Assembly (NCBI RefSeq): GCF_945957355.1
Contig: NZ_CAMFKM010000003.1
Span: 310,001 to 374,000 of the forward strand
Direction of reading: 5' to 3'
Source of the DNA: an uncultured Reyranella sp.
GTDB taxonomy: Bacteria; Pseudomonadota; Alphaproteobacteria; Reyranellales; Reyranellaceae
DNA: 64,000 bases
Positions 8,555 to 17,237 of the stretch are shown here, piece by piece. Below the pieces are notes generated by a model. The model was not told the origin of the DNA. It saw only the letters and a list, made by a program, of their open reading frames with translations, and ran no database searches. A program made the translations under genes and the position numbers. Every line of letters starts with the position of its first letter. Positions within the stretch are counted from its first letter, which is position 1.

Positions 8555-10446
8555 CCTTGCTGGAGATCCACGAGCCGGGTGAAACGCCCCTGCCGCATGC
8601 CGGCGAGGGCTCGCTGGCGGTCGGCATCGATCTCGGCACGACCAACTCCGTGGTTGCCATCGCGCGCGACGGGACACCCGCGGCGCTGCACGACGAGACG
8701 GGCAGGGCGCTGGTGCCATCGGTGGTGGCCTATCCCGAGGCGGGCGGCGTACTGGTCGGTGACGATGCGCGCGCTCTGGTGGGCAGTGAGCCGCGCAACG
8801 TTGTGGCGTCGATCAAGCGCCTGATGGGCCGTGGCGCCGCCGACCTTCATGCCGTGGCCGGCGTGCTGCCCTATGAGGTCGAGCCAGGCACCGGCGAAAC
8901 CGATATGGTCAAGCTTCGCATCGGCGGCAGGGCGCGTTCGCCGGTCGAGATTTCCGCCGAGATCCTGAAGGCCCTGCGCACCCGTGCCGAGGCCGCGCTG
9001 GAAATGCCGGTCGAACGGGCCGTCATCACCGTGCCGGCCTATTTCGACGATGCCGCGCGCACCGCGACCCGCGACGCCGCGCGGGTTGCCGGTCTCGAAG
9101 TGCTGCGGCTGGTCAACGAGCCGACGGCGGCCGCACTGGCCTACGGCCTCGACAAGGGCTCCGAGGGACTCTACGCGGTCTACGATCTGGGCGGCGGCAC
9201 GTTCGACTTCTCGCTGCTGCGGCTCGAAAAGGGCGTGTTCCAGGTGCTCGCCACTGGCGGCGATACAGCGCTGGGGGGCGACGATTTCGACCGCGCCATC
9301 GCAGAGCGCATGCTGGGTGAGCGCACCCGCGATGGCTTGGCCGACGAGGTCGACGAGACCGCGGTCAAGGCCGCGCTGGCGTTGGCCCGCCACATGAAGG
9401 AACAGCTTTCCGACCGCGACCAGACCTCGGGCCGTCTCGAGGTCGCCGGCGTCCCGTCCTTCCACACGCTGACGCGCGACGGGTTCGACGCGATGGTGGG
9501 CGCCTATGTCGCGCGCACCCTCGACATCTCGCGCAACGTGCTGGCCGATGCCGGCATGGCTGCGGCGGACATAGAGGGTGTCGTGCTGGTCGGTGGTTCG
9601 ACGCGCGTGCCGCTGGTACGAGCCAAGGTCGCCGAAATGACCGGCAAGCCGCCGCTCACCGACATCGACCCCGACGAGGTCGTGGCGCTGGGCGCCGCCC
9701 TGCAGGCCGAGGCCTTGACCGGCGGCGGCGACACGCTGCTGCTCGACGTGACGCCGCTGTCGCTCGGCCTCGAGACGATGGGCGGCATCGTCGAGAAGAT
9801 CGTGCCGCGCAACACGCCGATCCCGGCGCAGCTCGCGCAGGATTTCACGACCTACCAGGACGGCCAGAGTGCCATGGCGATCCACGTGGTGCAGGGCGAG
9901 CGCGAGATGGTCGCCGACTGCCGCAGCCTGGCCCGCTTCGAGCTTTCGGGCATTCCGCCGATGACGGCGGGTGCGGCCCGCATCCGCGTTAGCTTCGCGG
10001 TCGATGCCGACGGGCTGCTCACCGTTTCGGCGGAGGAGCGCACGACCGGCGTTGCCCAGCGCGTTGAGGTGAAGCCGTCCTATGGCCTCAGCCACGAGGA
10101 CATGGCCGACATGCTCTACGACGGCATGGACAATGCCGAGGCCGACATGAACCTGCGCCTCCTGACCGAGGCGAGGGTCGAGGCAAGGCGTGGCATTCTG
10201 GCGCTGGAGGCAGCCCTCGCGAAGGATGGCAAACTGCTGTCGGGCGAAGAGCGCGCGGCGATCGATGCGGCGCGGGCGCGGCTGGAAACGGCGATGGAAG
10301 GCGAGAGCCGGGACGAGATCAATGCAGCGGCCGAGGCGCTCGAGGTGCTGGCCAAGCCTTTCGCGGAGCGGCGCATGGACCGCGGCATCCGGGAGGCGCT
10401 GTCAGGCATGTCCATGGGCGAGCTGGAAAACCGGGTCGGCGAGTAG
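8551..10446 (+). CDS. hscA: Hsp70-class chaperone HscA
   Basis: Uses ATP to drive cluster transfer from IscU. The 631-residue Hsp70 has the actin-like ATPase motifs [45 protein letters not shown] and [11 protein letters not shown], followed by a substrate-binding domain ([18 protein letters not shown]). It is shorter than DnaK and lacks DnaK's acidic C-terminal tail, as is typical for HscA. It is translationally coupled to hscB and followed 19 bp later by fdx. Confidence 0.96.
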   Translation: MTLLEIHEPGETPLPHAGEGSLAVGIDLGTTNSVVAIARDGTPAALHDETGRALVPSVVAYPEAGGVLVGDDARALVGSEPRNVVASIKRLMGRGAADLHAVAGVLPYEVEPGTGETDMVKLRIGGRARSPVEISAEILKALRTRAEAALEMPVERAVITVPAYFDDAARTATRDAARVAGLEVLRLVNEPTAAALAYGLDKGSEGLYAVYDLGGGTFDFSLLRLEKGVFQVLATGGDTALGGDDFDRAIAERMLGERTRDGLADEVDETAVKAALALARHMKEQLSDRDQTSGRLEVAGVPSFHTLTRDGFDAMVGAYVARTLDISRNVLADAGMAAADIEGVVLVGGSTRVPLVRAKVAEMTGKPPLTDIDPDEVVALGAALQAEALTGGGDTLLLDVTPLSLGLETMGGIVEKIVPRNTPIPAQLAQDFTTYQDGQSAMAIHVVQGEREMVADCRSLARFELSGIPPMTAGAARIRVSFAVDADGLLTVSAEERTTGVAQRVEVKPSYGLSHEDMADMLYDGMDNAEADMNLRLLTEARVEARRGILALEAALAKDGKLLSGEERAAIDAARARLETAMEGESRDEINAAAEALEVLAKPFAERRMDRGIREALSGMSMGELENRVGE

Positions 10447-10465
10447 CAGAGCAAGAGAGCGAGAG

Positions 10466-10801
10466 ATGCCGAAGATGACGTTTGTCCTGCGGGACGGGAC
10501 GCGCAAGGAAGTCGATGCGCCGCTGGGCCTTTCGGTGCTCGAGATCGCGCACCGGAACCACGTCGACATCGAGGGCGCCTGCGAGGGCTCGCTCGCCTGT
10601 TCGACCTGCCATGTCGTGGTCGAGAACGTCTGGTTCGAGAAGCTCGCACCCGCCAGCGACGACGAGGAGGACATGCTCGACCTTGCGTTCGGTCTCACGC
10701 ACACGTCGCGCCTGGGATGCCAGATCCGCATGACCGAAGCGCTCGACGGGCTGGTGGTCAAGCTGCCGGCGGCGACCCGCAACATGATGGTCGACAAGTA
10801 G
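10466..10801 (+). CDS. fdx: [2Fe-2S] ferredoxin of the ISC system
   Basis: Electron donor for cluster assembly, probably reduced by the ferredoxin-NADP reductase at 17.2 kb (inference). The correct start [11 protein letters not shown] is the ATG at 10466, giving 111 residues; the longer track ORF runs back into hscA. The cluster cysteines are C-x5-C-x2-C in [16 protein letters not shown] and a distal Cys in SRLGCQIRM. This adrenodoxin-like spacing separates it from plant-type ferredoxins. The order hscA-fdx-iscX is canonical. Confidence 0.96.
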   Translation: MPKMTFVLRDGTRKEVDAPLGLSVLEIAHRNHVDIEGACEGSLACSTCHVVVENVWFEKLAPASDDEEDMLDLAFGLTHTSRLGCQIRMTEALDGLVVKLPAATRNMMVDK

Positions 10802-10810
10802 GAGAGGCCG

Positions 10811-11017
10811 ATGGCCCGCAAGTTGCGCTGGACCGACGTGCAGGACATCGCGATCGAGCTTGAGGAGCGTCATCCCGACGTCGACAATGTCAACCTGCGC
10901 TTCACCGACCTGCATCGCTGGGTGATGGAGCTGCCGGATTTCGCCGACGATGCCGCGCGCTCGAACGAGAAGATCCTGGAAGCGATCCAGGCGGCCTGGA
11001 TCGACGAGCGCGACTAG
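10811..11017 (+). CDS. iscX: IscX (Fe-S assembly regulator)
   Basis: A 68-residue acidic protein with the IscX hallmarks LRWTDVQDIAIELEERHPDVD, NLRFTDLHRWVMELPDF and IQAAWIDERD. In E. coli IscX binds IscS and tunes cluster formation according to iron. It is the last gene of the isc operon, 9 bp after fdx. The family is small and the match is near full length, so the call is firm. Confidence 0.94.
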   Translation: MARKLRWTDVQDIAIELEERHPDVDNVNLRFTDLHRWVMELPDFADDAARSNEKILEAIQAAWIDERD

Positions 11018-11088
11018 GTCGGCGCTTGCCTGGCGCCGCAATTTGGCCGGAAATATGGGCGACACATAATGATCCGGGAGGGGTCCCC

Positions 11089-11658
11089 ATGATGGCGTCG
11101 AGAGTGCGTCCTCTGCTGCTGCCGCTGGTGCTGGCAGCGGGACTGGGCGCTTGTGCGTCCAACGCCGTTCAGCCCGGCATCGTCAGTTCTACGGGGCCGG
11201 TCTATGGCGGACCGGCGAGCGCGCCGCCGCCGCCAGGCGCGTCGACCCAGGTCGCCTACGCCACACCGGTTGGTGGGCAAGGTCGCGTCGTCTCGATTCG
11301 TGAGGTCGGTCTGGCGGGTAGCGGCGGTTCGGGTAGCGGCAACGGGGCCCTGATGGGCGGCATCATCGGCGGAGGCGTCGGTGCCACGATCGGCGCCATC
11401 ACCAGTCAGACGGTGGGTGGCGGTCTGGTCGGCCTGCTGCTCGGCACGGTCGGTGGTGCGATCGCCGGTACCATCGCCGACGGTCAGCGCAGCGGCGGTC
11501 GCGGCATCGAGGTCACGGTGCAGCGTGACGACGGGCAGAGCGTCACCGTGGCGCAGCGCGATGACGGGGACGTCCAGTTGGGTGACCGCGTACAGATCGT
11601 GCAGGATGGTCGCGGTGTGGCGCGGGTGGTGCGGGATACGTCGCGCAACCCGGATTGA
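11089..11658 (+). CDS. glycine-zipper outer-membrane lipoprotein (copy 1 of tandem pair)
   Basis: Start chosen at ATG 11089, which has an SD-like GGGAGGGG upstream and gives a proper lipoprotein signal with lipobox LGAC (ASNAVQPG follows the Cys). The 189-residue protein has a central glycine-zipper hairpin (GGIIGGGVGATIGAI, LLLGTVGGAIAGTIAD) as in 17-kDa surface antigen/SlyB-like proteins, and then a conserved beta segment GIEVTVQRDDGQSVTVAQRDD. It probably sits in the outer membrane with a structural or envelope-stress role. The next gene is a close paralog. Confidence 0.85.
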   Translation: MMASRVRPLLLPLVLAAGLGACASNAVQPGIVSSTGPVYGGPASAPPPPGASTQVAYATPVGGQGRVVSIREVGLAGSGGSGSGNGALMGGIIGGGVGATIGAITSQTVGGGLVGLLLGTVGGAIAGTIADGQRSGGRGIEVTVQRDDGQSVTVAQRDDGDVQLGDRVQIVQDGRGVARVVRDTSRNPD

Positions 11659-11703
11659 GTTCCTCACGTTTTCTGATCGAAGAGTGCGAAAGGTGTCTTT
11701 CTG

Positions 11704-12219
11704 ATGTTCGGCTCATGGCGTGTCGGCCTTCTCGTTCCAGCCGTCCTCGCGTTGGGACTGGGCGCCTGCAATGGCAGCAGCGGCACGGTACAGCCCGGCG
11801 TGGTCAACACTTCCTCGCAAGGCGCGAGTTATCGCGGTGAGCAGGGACGGGTGGTCTCGATCCGTGAAGTGCAGGTGCGTGGAAGCCGCGGCTCGGGCGT
11901 GAGCGACGGCACGCTGATTGGCGGCGGCCTGGGTGCGGTCGGCGGTGCCGTGGCCGGCGGTGCCATCACCAACTCGGCGGGCGGCGCGGTGGTCGGCGGC
12001 CTGCTGGGGGCCGTGGCAGGCGGCATTGCAGGCACGGCAATCGACCAGAACGCCCCCCGGCGCGGCATCGAAGTCACGGTGCAGCGCGACGACGGCCAGC
12101 GCGTGACCGTTGCACAGCCCGACGACGGCGACATCCAGATGGGCGACCGTGTCGCCATCGTCTACGACCGCAATGGCGTCGCCAAGGTCGTCCGCGACAG
12201 CGGCTACCGCCGCGATTAG
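11704..12219 (+). CDS. glycine-zipper outer-membrane lipoprotein (copy 2)
   Basis: A 171-residue paralog of the preceding gene with the same layout: signal peptide with lipobox LGAC, QGRVVSIREV segment, glycine zipper (GGGLGAVGGAVAGGA, GGLLGAVAGGIAGTAID), then GIEVTVQRDDGQRVTVAQPDDGD. It lies 45 bp downstream of copy 1 in the same orientation. The two copies share the C-terminal module almost residue for residue, so they arose by tandem duplication. The first copy has a longer Pro-rich linker after the lipobox. Confidence 0.85.
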   Translation: MFGSWRVGLLVPAVLALGLGACNGSSGTVQPGVVNTSSQGASYRGEQGRVVSIREVQVRGSRGSGVSDGTLIGGGLGAVGGAVAGGAITNSAGGAVVGGLLGAVAGGIAGTAIDQNAPRRGIEVTVQRDDGQRVTVAQPDDGDIQMGDRVAIVYDRNGVAKVVRDSGYRRD

Positions 12220-12264
12220 CCGCGGCTGGCGGGGCCAGGGGGCGAAGCCTATATAGGCCGCGCC

Positions 12265-13404
12265 ATGTCACCTCCCTCTTCCCTGAATTCCCTCGGCCTC
12301 GACAAGCCGCCCGCGGATACCCGCGTGGTGGTCGCTATGTCGGGCGGCGTGGATTCGTCGGTGACGGCGGCACTCCTCAAGGAGCAGGGCTACGACGTCG
12401 TGGGCGTCACCCTGCAGCTCTACGACCATGGCGTCGCGGTGGGCAAGGCGGGCGCCTGCTGCGCCGGCCAGGACATCCAGGACGCGCGCCAGGTGGCGGA
12501 GCGTCTCGGGATTCCGCACTACGTGCTCGACTATGAAAGCCGTTTCCGCGCCGAGGTGATGGAGTCCTTCGCCGATGCCTATGCGCGCGGCGAGACGCCG
12601 GTGCCCTGCATCGCCTGCAACCGCACCGTCAAGTTCCGCGACCTGCTGCGCACGGCGCGCGAGCTCGGCGCCGAGGCGCTGGCGACCGGCCACTATGTCC
12701 GCCGTGTGATGGGCGAGGCGGGACCGGAGTTGCATCGCGGTGCCGACCCGGCGCGCGACCAGAGCTATTTCCTGTTCGGCACGACGCGCGAGCAGCTCGA
12801 CTTCCTGCGCTTTCCGCTCGGCGACCTGCCCAAGAGCGAGACACGCGCGCTCGCCGGGCGCTTCGATCTCGTGGTGGCGAACAAGCCCGACAGCCAGGAC
12901 ATCTGCTTCGTCCCACAGGGCAATTATGCGTCGGTCGTCCAGAAGTTGCGGCCGGAGGCCGTCGAGCCGGGCGACATCGTCGACATGGCGGGAAATGTCG
13001 TCGGCCGTCACGAGGGCATCGTGCGCTACACGGTTGGCCAGCGTCGCGGCCTGGCGCTGGGCGGGCGCGACGGCACCGATAACGATCCCCTCTATGTCGT
13101 GCGCCTCGAGCCCAAGACCCGCCGCGTGGTCGTGGGTCCGAGGTCGGCGCTCGGCCGTGACGAGATCACGCTATATGACGTGAACTGGCTGGATTTTCCT
13201 CACGAGGGACGTCTGCCGGTGCAGGTTCGCGTGCGCTCCAGCCAGTCCTTGCGTCCTGCGGAGATCGAGCTGACGGCGGAGGGGGCGGTCGTGCGCTTCG
13301 CCGAGCCGGAAATCGGCGTGTCGCCGGGACAGGCTTGCGTGATCTACGACGCCGCGACAGGCAGTCGCGTGCTGGGCGGCGGCTTCATCCGACGCTCGCC
13401 ATGA
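12265..13404 (+). CDS. mnmA: tRNA-specific 2-thiouridylase MnmA
   Basis: Thiolates U34 of tRNA-Lys, -Glu and -Gln using sulfur passed from IscS. The 379-residue protein has the PP-loop [15 protein letters not shown], the catalytic cysteine in [15 protein letters not shown] and the partner cysteine in [13 protein letters not shown], followed by the C-terminal beta-barrel domain. ATG start 12265. Closeness to the isc operon fits its dependence on IscS, though the promoter is probably its own. Confidence 0.96.
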   Translation: MSPPSSLNSLGLDKPPADTRVVVAMSGGVDSSVTAALLKEQGYDVVGVTLQLYDHGVAVGKAGACCAGQDIQDARQVAERLGIPHYVLDYESRFRAEVMESFADAYARGETPVPCIACNRTVKFRDLLRTARELGAEALATGHYVRRVMGEAGPELHRGADPARDQSYFLFGTTREQLDFLRFPLGDLPKSETRALAGRFDLVVANKPDSQDICFVPQGNYASVVQKLRPEAVEPGDIVDMAGNVVGRHEGIVRYTVGQRRGLALGGRDGTDNDPLYVVRLEPKTRRVVVGPRSALGRDEITLYDVNWLDFPHEGRLPVQVRVRSSQSLRPAEIELTAEGAVVRFAEPEIGVSPGQACVIYDAATGSRVLGGGFIRRSP

Positions 13405-13447
13405 AGCTGTAATCGTCGCGTCACCGGTTGCCCGGATAAGGCCGGGC

Positions 13448-14446
13448 ATGACGAGCGAACACACCCAGCGTCCTTTCTCGCGCCGCGATTCCCTCGCGGC
13501 GCTCCTCCTGGCGTTTGCCGCGGCGGCCCCTTCCGGGGCGCGCGCGGACGACTATCCCGCCAAGCCGGTCAAGCTGATCATTCCCTACCCGCCGGGCGGC
13601 GGCACCGACATCACCGGGCGCGCGATGGCGGCGCGCCTGTCCGACGTGCTCGGGCAGACCGTGGTCATCGAGAACAAGCCCGGCGCCACCGGCATGATCG
13701 GCGCCGCGAGCGTCGCGAAGGCGCCGGCCGACGGCTACACGGTCCTGTTCGGCGCGGCGAGTGAAATGGCGATCAACGCCAGCCTGTTCAAGAACATGAC
13801 CTACGATCCGCGCACCGACTTCGAGCCGGTGACCCTGGTGGCGACTTTCCCCCTGGTCTTCGTCGCGCCGGCGAACTCGACGCGATCGCTGAAGGAGCTG
13901 ATCGAAGCCGCGCGCACCAGGCCCGACACGGTGAGCTACGGATCGATCGGCAGCGGCAGCCCGCAGCATCTCGCGGCCGAGCTTCTGTCGAGCATGGCCA
14001 AGGCAAAGTTTCTCCACATTCCCTACAAGGGCTCGGGTCCGCTGGTGCAGGATGCCGTGGGCGGGCACATCGACATGGCCGTGAGCAGCGTGCCGCCGGC
14101 CGTGCCGCTGGTCCGCTCGGGCAAGCTGCGGGCGCTCGCCGTGACCTCGGCGGCGAGGTCGGAGGCCTTGCCCGACGTGCCGACGATGGCCGAGCTGGGT
14201 TTCCCCGGCTACGAGTTCAACACCTGGGTCGGTGTCGCGGTGCCGAAGGGTACACCGAAGGAGATCGTGGATCGGCTGCGCGTCGGGCTCGTCGGCGCGC
14301 TGGCTGCCGCCGAGGTCCAGAGCGCGCTGCGCGACCAGGGTGCGGTACCGGTCGGCTCGACGGCCGAGCAGTTCCGCCAGTTCGTGCGCGACGAGGTGGC
14401 GAAGAGCGATCGCATCGTTTCGCAGGCAGGCATCCAGCCGGAATGA
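13448..14446 (+). CDS. Bug/TctC-family periplasmic solute receptor (copy 1)
   Basis: A 332-residue extracytoplasmic binding protein of the Bug (tripartite tricarboxylate transporter) family. It has an N-terminal twin-arginine-like signal (RRDSLAALLLAFAAAAPSGARA), then the family core PVKLIIPYPPGGGTDITGR, VIENKPGATGMIGA, and a C-terminal lobe with LPDVPTMAELGFPGYEF. Ligands in the family are carboxylic acids, amino acids or aromatic acids. No TctA/TctB membrane genes are nearby, which is usual for the many orphan Bug receptors of such bacteria. Confidence 0.9.
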   Translation: MTSEHTQRPFSRRDSLAALLLAFAAAAPSGARADDYPAKPVKLIIPYPPGGGTDITGRAMAARLSDVLGQTVVIENKPGATGMIGAASVAKAPADGYTVLFGAASEMAINASLFKNMTYDPRTDFEPVTLVATFPLVFVAPANSTRSLKELIEAARTRPDTVSYGSIGSGSPQHLAAELLSSMAKAKFLHIPYKGSGPLVQDAVGGHIDMAVSSVPPAVPLVRSGKLRALAVTSAARSEALPDVPTMAELGFPGYEFNTWVGVAVPKGTPKEIVDRLRVGLVGALAAAEVQSALRDQGAVPVGSTAEQFRQFVRDEVAKSDRIVSQAGIQPE

Positions 14447-14465
14447 CGATTTCCCGAGGCCGGGC

Positions 14466-15749
14466 ATGGTCTATCATGGTCTGATGAACGTTTCCCGGCC
14501 CCGTAGGGCGATCCTGATCGTATGCGACGGCCTCGGTGCCGAGTGGGTCAGCGAAGCCCACACGCCGACCCTGGCGCGCCTGCTGGCCGGCCATTTCCGC
14601 GCCGACGATCATCGCGCGGTCTTTCCCTCGGTCACACGCGTCTCCGCCGCCTCGATCGCGACCGGCTGTTTTCCCGGCCGCCACGGCCTCGAAGGCAACC
14701 AGATGGCGCTGGTCGAGGACGGCCGCATCACCGTGCACAATGTCGGCGCGCCGTCCTTCCGACAGACCATGCGCCGCGTGACGGGCCGCACCCTGCGTGT
14801 TCCCACGATGGCCGAGCGGCTGGCTAAGTCGGGCGGCCAGGTCGCCTATTCGAACGTCTCGCCCGGTGCGGCGTATTTTCTCGATCCCGATCATTTCGGC
14901 ACGGTGCTGCACCGCGCCGGCTCGTTCGGCCCCGGTGGAACGTCGCTCACCGGTGACGCCCATCTCGACGTGAGCCACGATCTCGACGGCGACATCGAGA
15001 TGACCCGGCGCTTCTGCGAAGAGGTCGTGCCGTCCGACGGCTTCCGGTTGGCCATCCTGTGGCTCGCGAACCCCGACCTCACCCTGCACCACGATCCGCT
15101 GGGCTCGCCCGCGCATATCCATGCGCTGGAGATCACCGACCGGCTGGTGGCGCAGGTCGTCGAGACGGTGGCGGCGCATGAGCAGCGGTTCGATACGTTG
15201 CTGGCTGTCGGTTCGGACCACGGCCACGAGACGATCGGCCGCTCCGTCCATATCGGCAACTGGCTGGCGGAGAACGGCCTCGAGCGCGAACGGAGCGAGG
15301 CCCGCGTTGGCGTCGCGTCGCAGGGCACCTCGGCACTGATCTACGCGATGGGTGCGGCCAGAGCGGCGGTCGAAGATCTGTTGCCGAAGATGCACCGTGA
15401 ACCGTGGGCCGGTTCGATCCTGACCGGCGAGGCGCTGGCCGCGACCGGCCTGACGGCTGACGCGCTGGTGGCCGCCGTGGACACCACCCGTCACGACGAA
15501 CGCAACGACCATGGCGTCGCCGGCACGCGTTGGCTGGTCGAGGACGGCGAGGGTACGCCGGAAATCGGCTGCGGCCACCATGGCGGCCTGGGACCGGCCG
15601 AAACCCGTCCGTTCCTGACCTTCATCCATACCGCGTTCGGCCAGGGCGAGGCCGGCCGGCCGACGAGCCTCGTCGACATTGCGCCCACGATCCTGCGCTT
15701 CCTGGGGGAGGCGGCGGGCGACATGGACGGCGCCCCGGTCGGCGCCTGA
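14466..15749 (+). CDS. alkaline-phosphatase-superfamily phosphodiesterase / nucleotide pyrophosphatase
   Basis: A 427-residue metal-dependent hydrolase of the type I phosphodiesterase branch. Metal-binding and nucleophile motifs are in order: ILIVCDGLGAEWV (Asp), PSVTRVSAASIATGCFPGRHG (Ser/Thr nucleophile), GSDHGHETI (Asp-His) and the C-terminal GCGHHGGL His. ATG 14466 is preferred because GAGG lies 6 nt upstream; ATG 14484 is possible. There is no signal peptide, so it is probably cytoplasmic. The substrate is not deducible. Confidence 0.82.
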   Translation: MVYHGLMNVSRPRRAILIVCDGLGAEWVSEAHTPTLARLLAGHFRADDHRAVFPSVTRVSAASIATGCFPGRHGLEGNQMALVEDGRITVHNVGAPSFRQTMRRVTGRTLRVPTMAERLAKSGGQVAYSNVSPGAAYFLDPDHFGTVLHRAGSFGPGGTSLTGDAHLDVSHDLDGDIEMTRRFCEEVVPSDGFRLAILWLANPDLTLHHDPLGSPAHIHALEITDRLVAQVVETVAAHEQRFDTLLAVGSDHGHETIGRSVHIGNWLAENGLERERSEARVGVASQGTSALIYAMGAARAAVEDLLPKMHREPWAGSILTGEALAATGLTADALVAAVDTTRHDERNDHGVAGTRWLVEDGEGTPEIGCGHHGGLGPAETRPFLTFIHTAFGQGEAGRPTSLVDIAPTILRFLGEAAGDMDGAPVGA

Positions 15750-15807
15750 GCGATGCCGCTCGTTTCTTGACAGATCGAGGCTCGGCCGCATAAAAGCGCG
15801 CACCCGT

Positions 15808-15884
15808 GGCTGGGTAGCTCAGCTGGTTAGAGCACGGCACTCATAATGCCGGGGTCGGCGGTTCAAGTCCGCCCCCAGCTACCA
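15808..15884 (+). tRNA. tRNA-Met (CAT anticodon, elongator type)
   Basis: A 77-nt cloverleaf: acceptor GGCTGGG pairs with CCCAGCT (one G-U), D-stem GCTC/GAGC, anticodon stem CGGCA/TGCCG around CTCATAA (anticodon CAT), T-stem GGCGG/CCGCC around TTCAAGT, and an encoded CCA. The first G-U pair replaces a full Watson-Crick pair, but the initiator-type C1-A72 mismatch is absent, so it is elongator Met rather than initiator. tRNA-Ile2 (lysidine-modified CAT) is less likely on overall sequence. Confidence 0.95.
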
Positions 15885-15889
15885 ACTCC
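15875..15889 (+). other. putative attachment-site copy at the tRNA-Met 3' end
   Basis: CCAGCTACCAACTCC (15875-15889) spans the tRNA 3' end. A 14/15 match, CCAGCTACCAATTCC, lies at 17150-17164, about 1.3 kb away. Such duplications mark tRNA-targeted integration, but the repeat is short and no integrase is present. Confidence 0.35.
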
Positions 15890-15891
15890 CT

Positions 15892-15928
15892 CACCAACCG
15901 ATTGAAAACCTTCCACAATCGGTTGGTG
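15892..15928. terminator. strong hairpin downstream of tRNA-Met
   Basis: CACCAACCGATTG (15892-15904) and CAATCGGTTGGTG (15916-15928) are perfect 13-bp arms around an 11-nt loop. It lies just after the tRNA and downstream of the leftward hydrolase gene, so it can stop both transcripts. There is no clear T-run. Confidence 0.5.
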
Positions 15929-16044
15929 GGAGCAGGGAGAGCCTGATCGGAGGGAGCCGATCGACGTTTGGTGCCCAGCATGGGCGTCGCGTGGCGGTTT
16001 CGCAGCGATTTGCGAAACGACGAATTGCACCCAGACTTCAAATC

Positions 16045-16764
16045 TCAGGTGTCTGCCAGAAGCCGGAAGCGTCGACCCTTCCGACGTCCCTTCAATTTGA
16101 AATGATGTTCACCGGAGACGTACTCCCCGGCGGCAATTGCCGCGGCCACATCGGGATGAGTCCTCAGGTAGAAGGCCTCGTCGAAACGCGCCCCCTTGAC
16201 CGGCAACTGTCTTTGAACGCTATCCAGAAACTTTATCACCTGCTGGGCAACCGCGTCCCACCCGGACGGTGGCAAATCAAAATCATGGTCGGTGTCCACA
16301 AATCTCACGGTTACTGCCGGCGAAAGCGCGTAGTTTTCGGTGATGTCGATTGCTCCGTAGGCATCCCGCGTCCCCTGGAAGATCAGCGTAGGGACCGTGA
16401 TATGCGCGAGGTGGCTGAAGCGGATCGGCTCCAACACACTATTCGGATGTCGGAACGGGTAAGCGAAGCAGATGACCGCTTTGACCGGCCGACGCATGGC
16501 AAACACGGTCGCCACGCGGCCGCCGGATGATCTTCCGATCAACACTTCCTGCCCTGCTTCGCCATGCGCTGGAACCATTTTCTCCAGGAGCGCCACTCGC
16601 TCCGATACATCGAGGCGCGAAGGCAATTCCTCGCTTCGAACTTTTATCTCCTCTCTGCCGATCCACCTGGAGAACACCGGCGCAAGCCGCTGCCGAGCTG
16701 CATCCTCGACAGCCGTTCTTTTCAGGAATGAATCGCCTGAAAGAAAATAGGCAGGACCAAACAT
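16045..16764 (-). CDS. alpha/beta-hydrolase-like protein with C-terminal PDVAAAI module
   Basis: A 239-residue protein in a patch visibly less GC-rich than its surroundings. It resembles KANL3/Tex30-like alpha/beta hydrolases: nucleophile elbow VLIGRSSGGRVAT, then PVKAVICFAYPFRHP, VPTLIFQGTRDAYG (acid) and DTDHDFD (His). The last 40 residues (FDEAFYLRTHPDVAAAIAAG, then SGEHHFKLKGRRKGRR) are a module I know from the ends of glycosyltransferases and secreted proteins of alphaproteobacteria; its join to a hydrolase is unusual. ATG 16764 is preferred (AAGGGAG upstream); the track start is a TTG one codon earlier. Confidence 0.7.
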   Translation of the reverse strand: MFGPAYFLSGDSFLKRTAVEDAARQRLAPVFSRWIGREEIKVRSEELPSRLDVSERVALLEKMVPAHGEAGQEVLIGRSSGGRVATVFAMRRPVKAVICFAYPFRHPNSVLEPIRFSHLAHITVPTLIFQGTRDAYGAIDITENYALSPAVTVRFVDTDHDFDLPPSGWDAVAQQVIKFLDSVQRQLPVKGARFDEAFYLRTHPDVAAAIAAGEYVSGEHHFKLKGRRKGRRFRLLADT

Positions 16765-16907
16765 CAAACTGACACTCCCTTGAACTCATGGACTGACGTG
16801 AACGACGGCAGGAGCCACCTTTTGCCTTTGCCGGCACAGGAGCCGCAGTATGGACTCGCCTGAGCGGTGGGAGCCACTTGCGGCAAATCCTTGCGCCGCA
16901 ATGCCCC

Positions 16908-17105
16908 GGGCTCCCCGGGGGCTATCGCATGTCGCCCGTTTACCCGTCGTCTCGACTGAAGCCGAGCGTCGAGGCGGAGTGGAGAGACCTTCACTCCGCG
17001 AATAGCCAGCGTTTGGTGGAGCGAAGGTCTTTCCACTTCGCGCTGCGCGCTTTGGTCGAGACGACGGAAAGCTTCACATGCCTTAGCCCTAGGGCTCCCC
17101 GGGGG
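16908..17105. repeat. direct 14-mers GGGCTCCCCGGGGG flanking a palindrome
   Basis: The 14-mer occurs at 16908-16921 and again at 17092-17105, in the same orientation on either side of the long palindrome. The second copy extends to GCTCCCC-G-GGGGAGC, itself a hairpin. The symmetry suggests a discrete repeated element, possibly a small non-autonomous mobile unit. Confidence 0.5.
16944..17067. repeat. 124-bp imperfect palindrome (REP/MITE-like)
   Basis: The outer arms are perfect: CCGTCGTCTCGAC (16944-16956) and GTCGAGACGACGG (17055-17067). Further in, AGTGGAGAGACCTTCACTCC on the left is closely complementary to GGAGCGAAGGTCTTTCCACT on the right. The element should fold into one long hairpin as RNA or cruciform DNA. 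It has no coding potential. Confidence 0.65.
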
Positions 17106-17149
17106 AGCGGCAAAGTCCTTGATGTCCTCTTTTGCGGCAAAGGTCGCCG

Positions 17150-17164
17150 CCAGCTACCAATTCC
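17150..17164 (+). other. second copy of tRNA-Met 3' end (putative att site)
   Basis: CCAGCTACCAATTCC matches the tRNA 3' junction (15875-15889) at 14 of 15 bases. The 9 bases before it (AGGTCGCCG) match the tRNA's AGTCCGCCC at 6 of 9. It bounds the lower-GC patch on its right side. Confidence 0.35.
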
Positions 17165-17237
17165 GGCCCTGGTTCTGCGCCTCTGAGGTGCGGCCAAGGG
17201 CCTTTCATTTGCGCAGCAGGTGGGCCAATTTGTGACC

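Larger units (their letters stand above)
16765..17237. other. 473-bp non-coding stretch with repeats between hydrolase and FNR gene
   Basis: No convincing gene; the track ORFs here are low-quality frames. It contains near-repeated GCGGCAAATCCTTG/GCGGCAAAGTCCTTG motifs, two copies of GGGCTCCCCGGGGG, a 124-bp imperfect palindrome and the second partial copy of the tRNA 3' end at 17150. Confidence 0.6.

Noticed and set aside
8488-10095. 535-aa antisense ORF over hscA
   Set aside because: Mirrors the hscA codons; Arg/His-rich, no domain, no SD or start signal.
13421-15803. Long antisense ORFs over the Bug receptor and phosphodiesterase genes
   Set aside because: Typical shadow frames; both real genes have full motif sets on the plus strand.
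15892-17164. CRISPR array or insertion sequence in the repeat-rich patch
   Set aside because: Repeats are palindromic and irregularly spaced, with no spacer units, transposase or cas genes.
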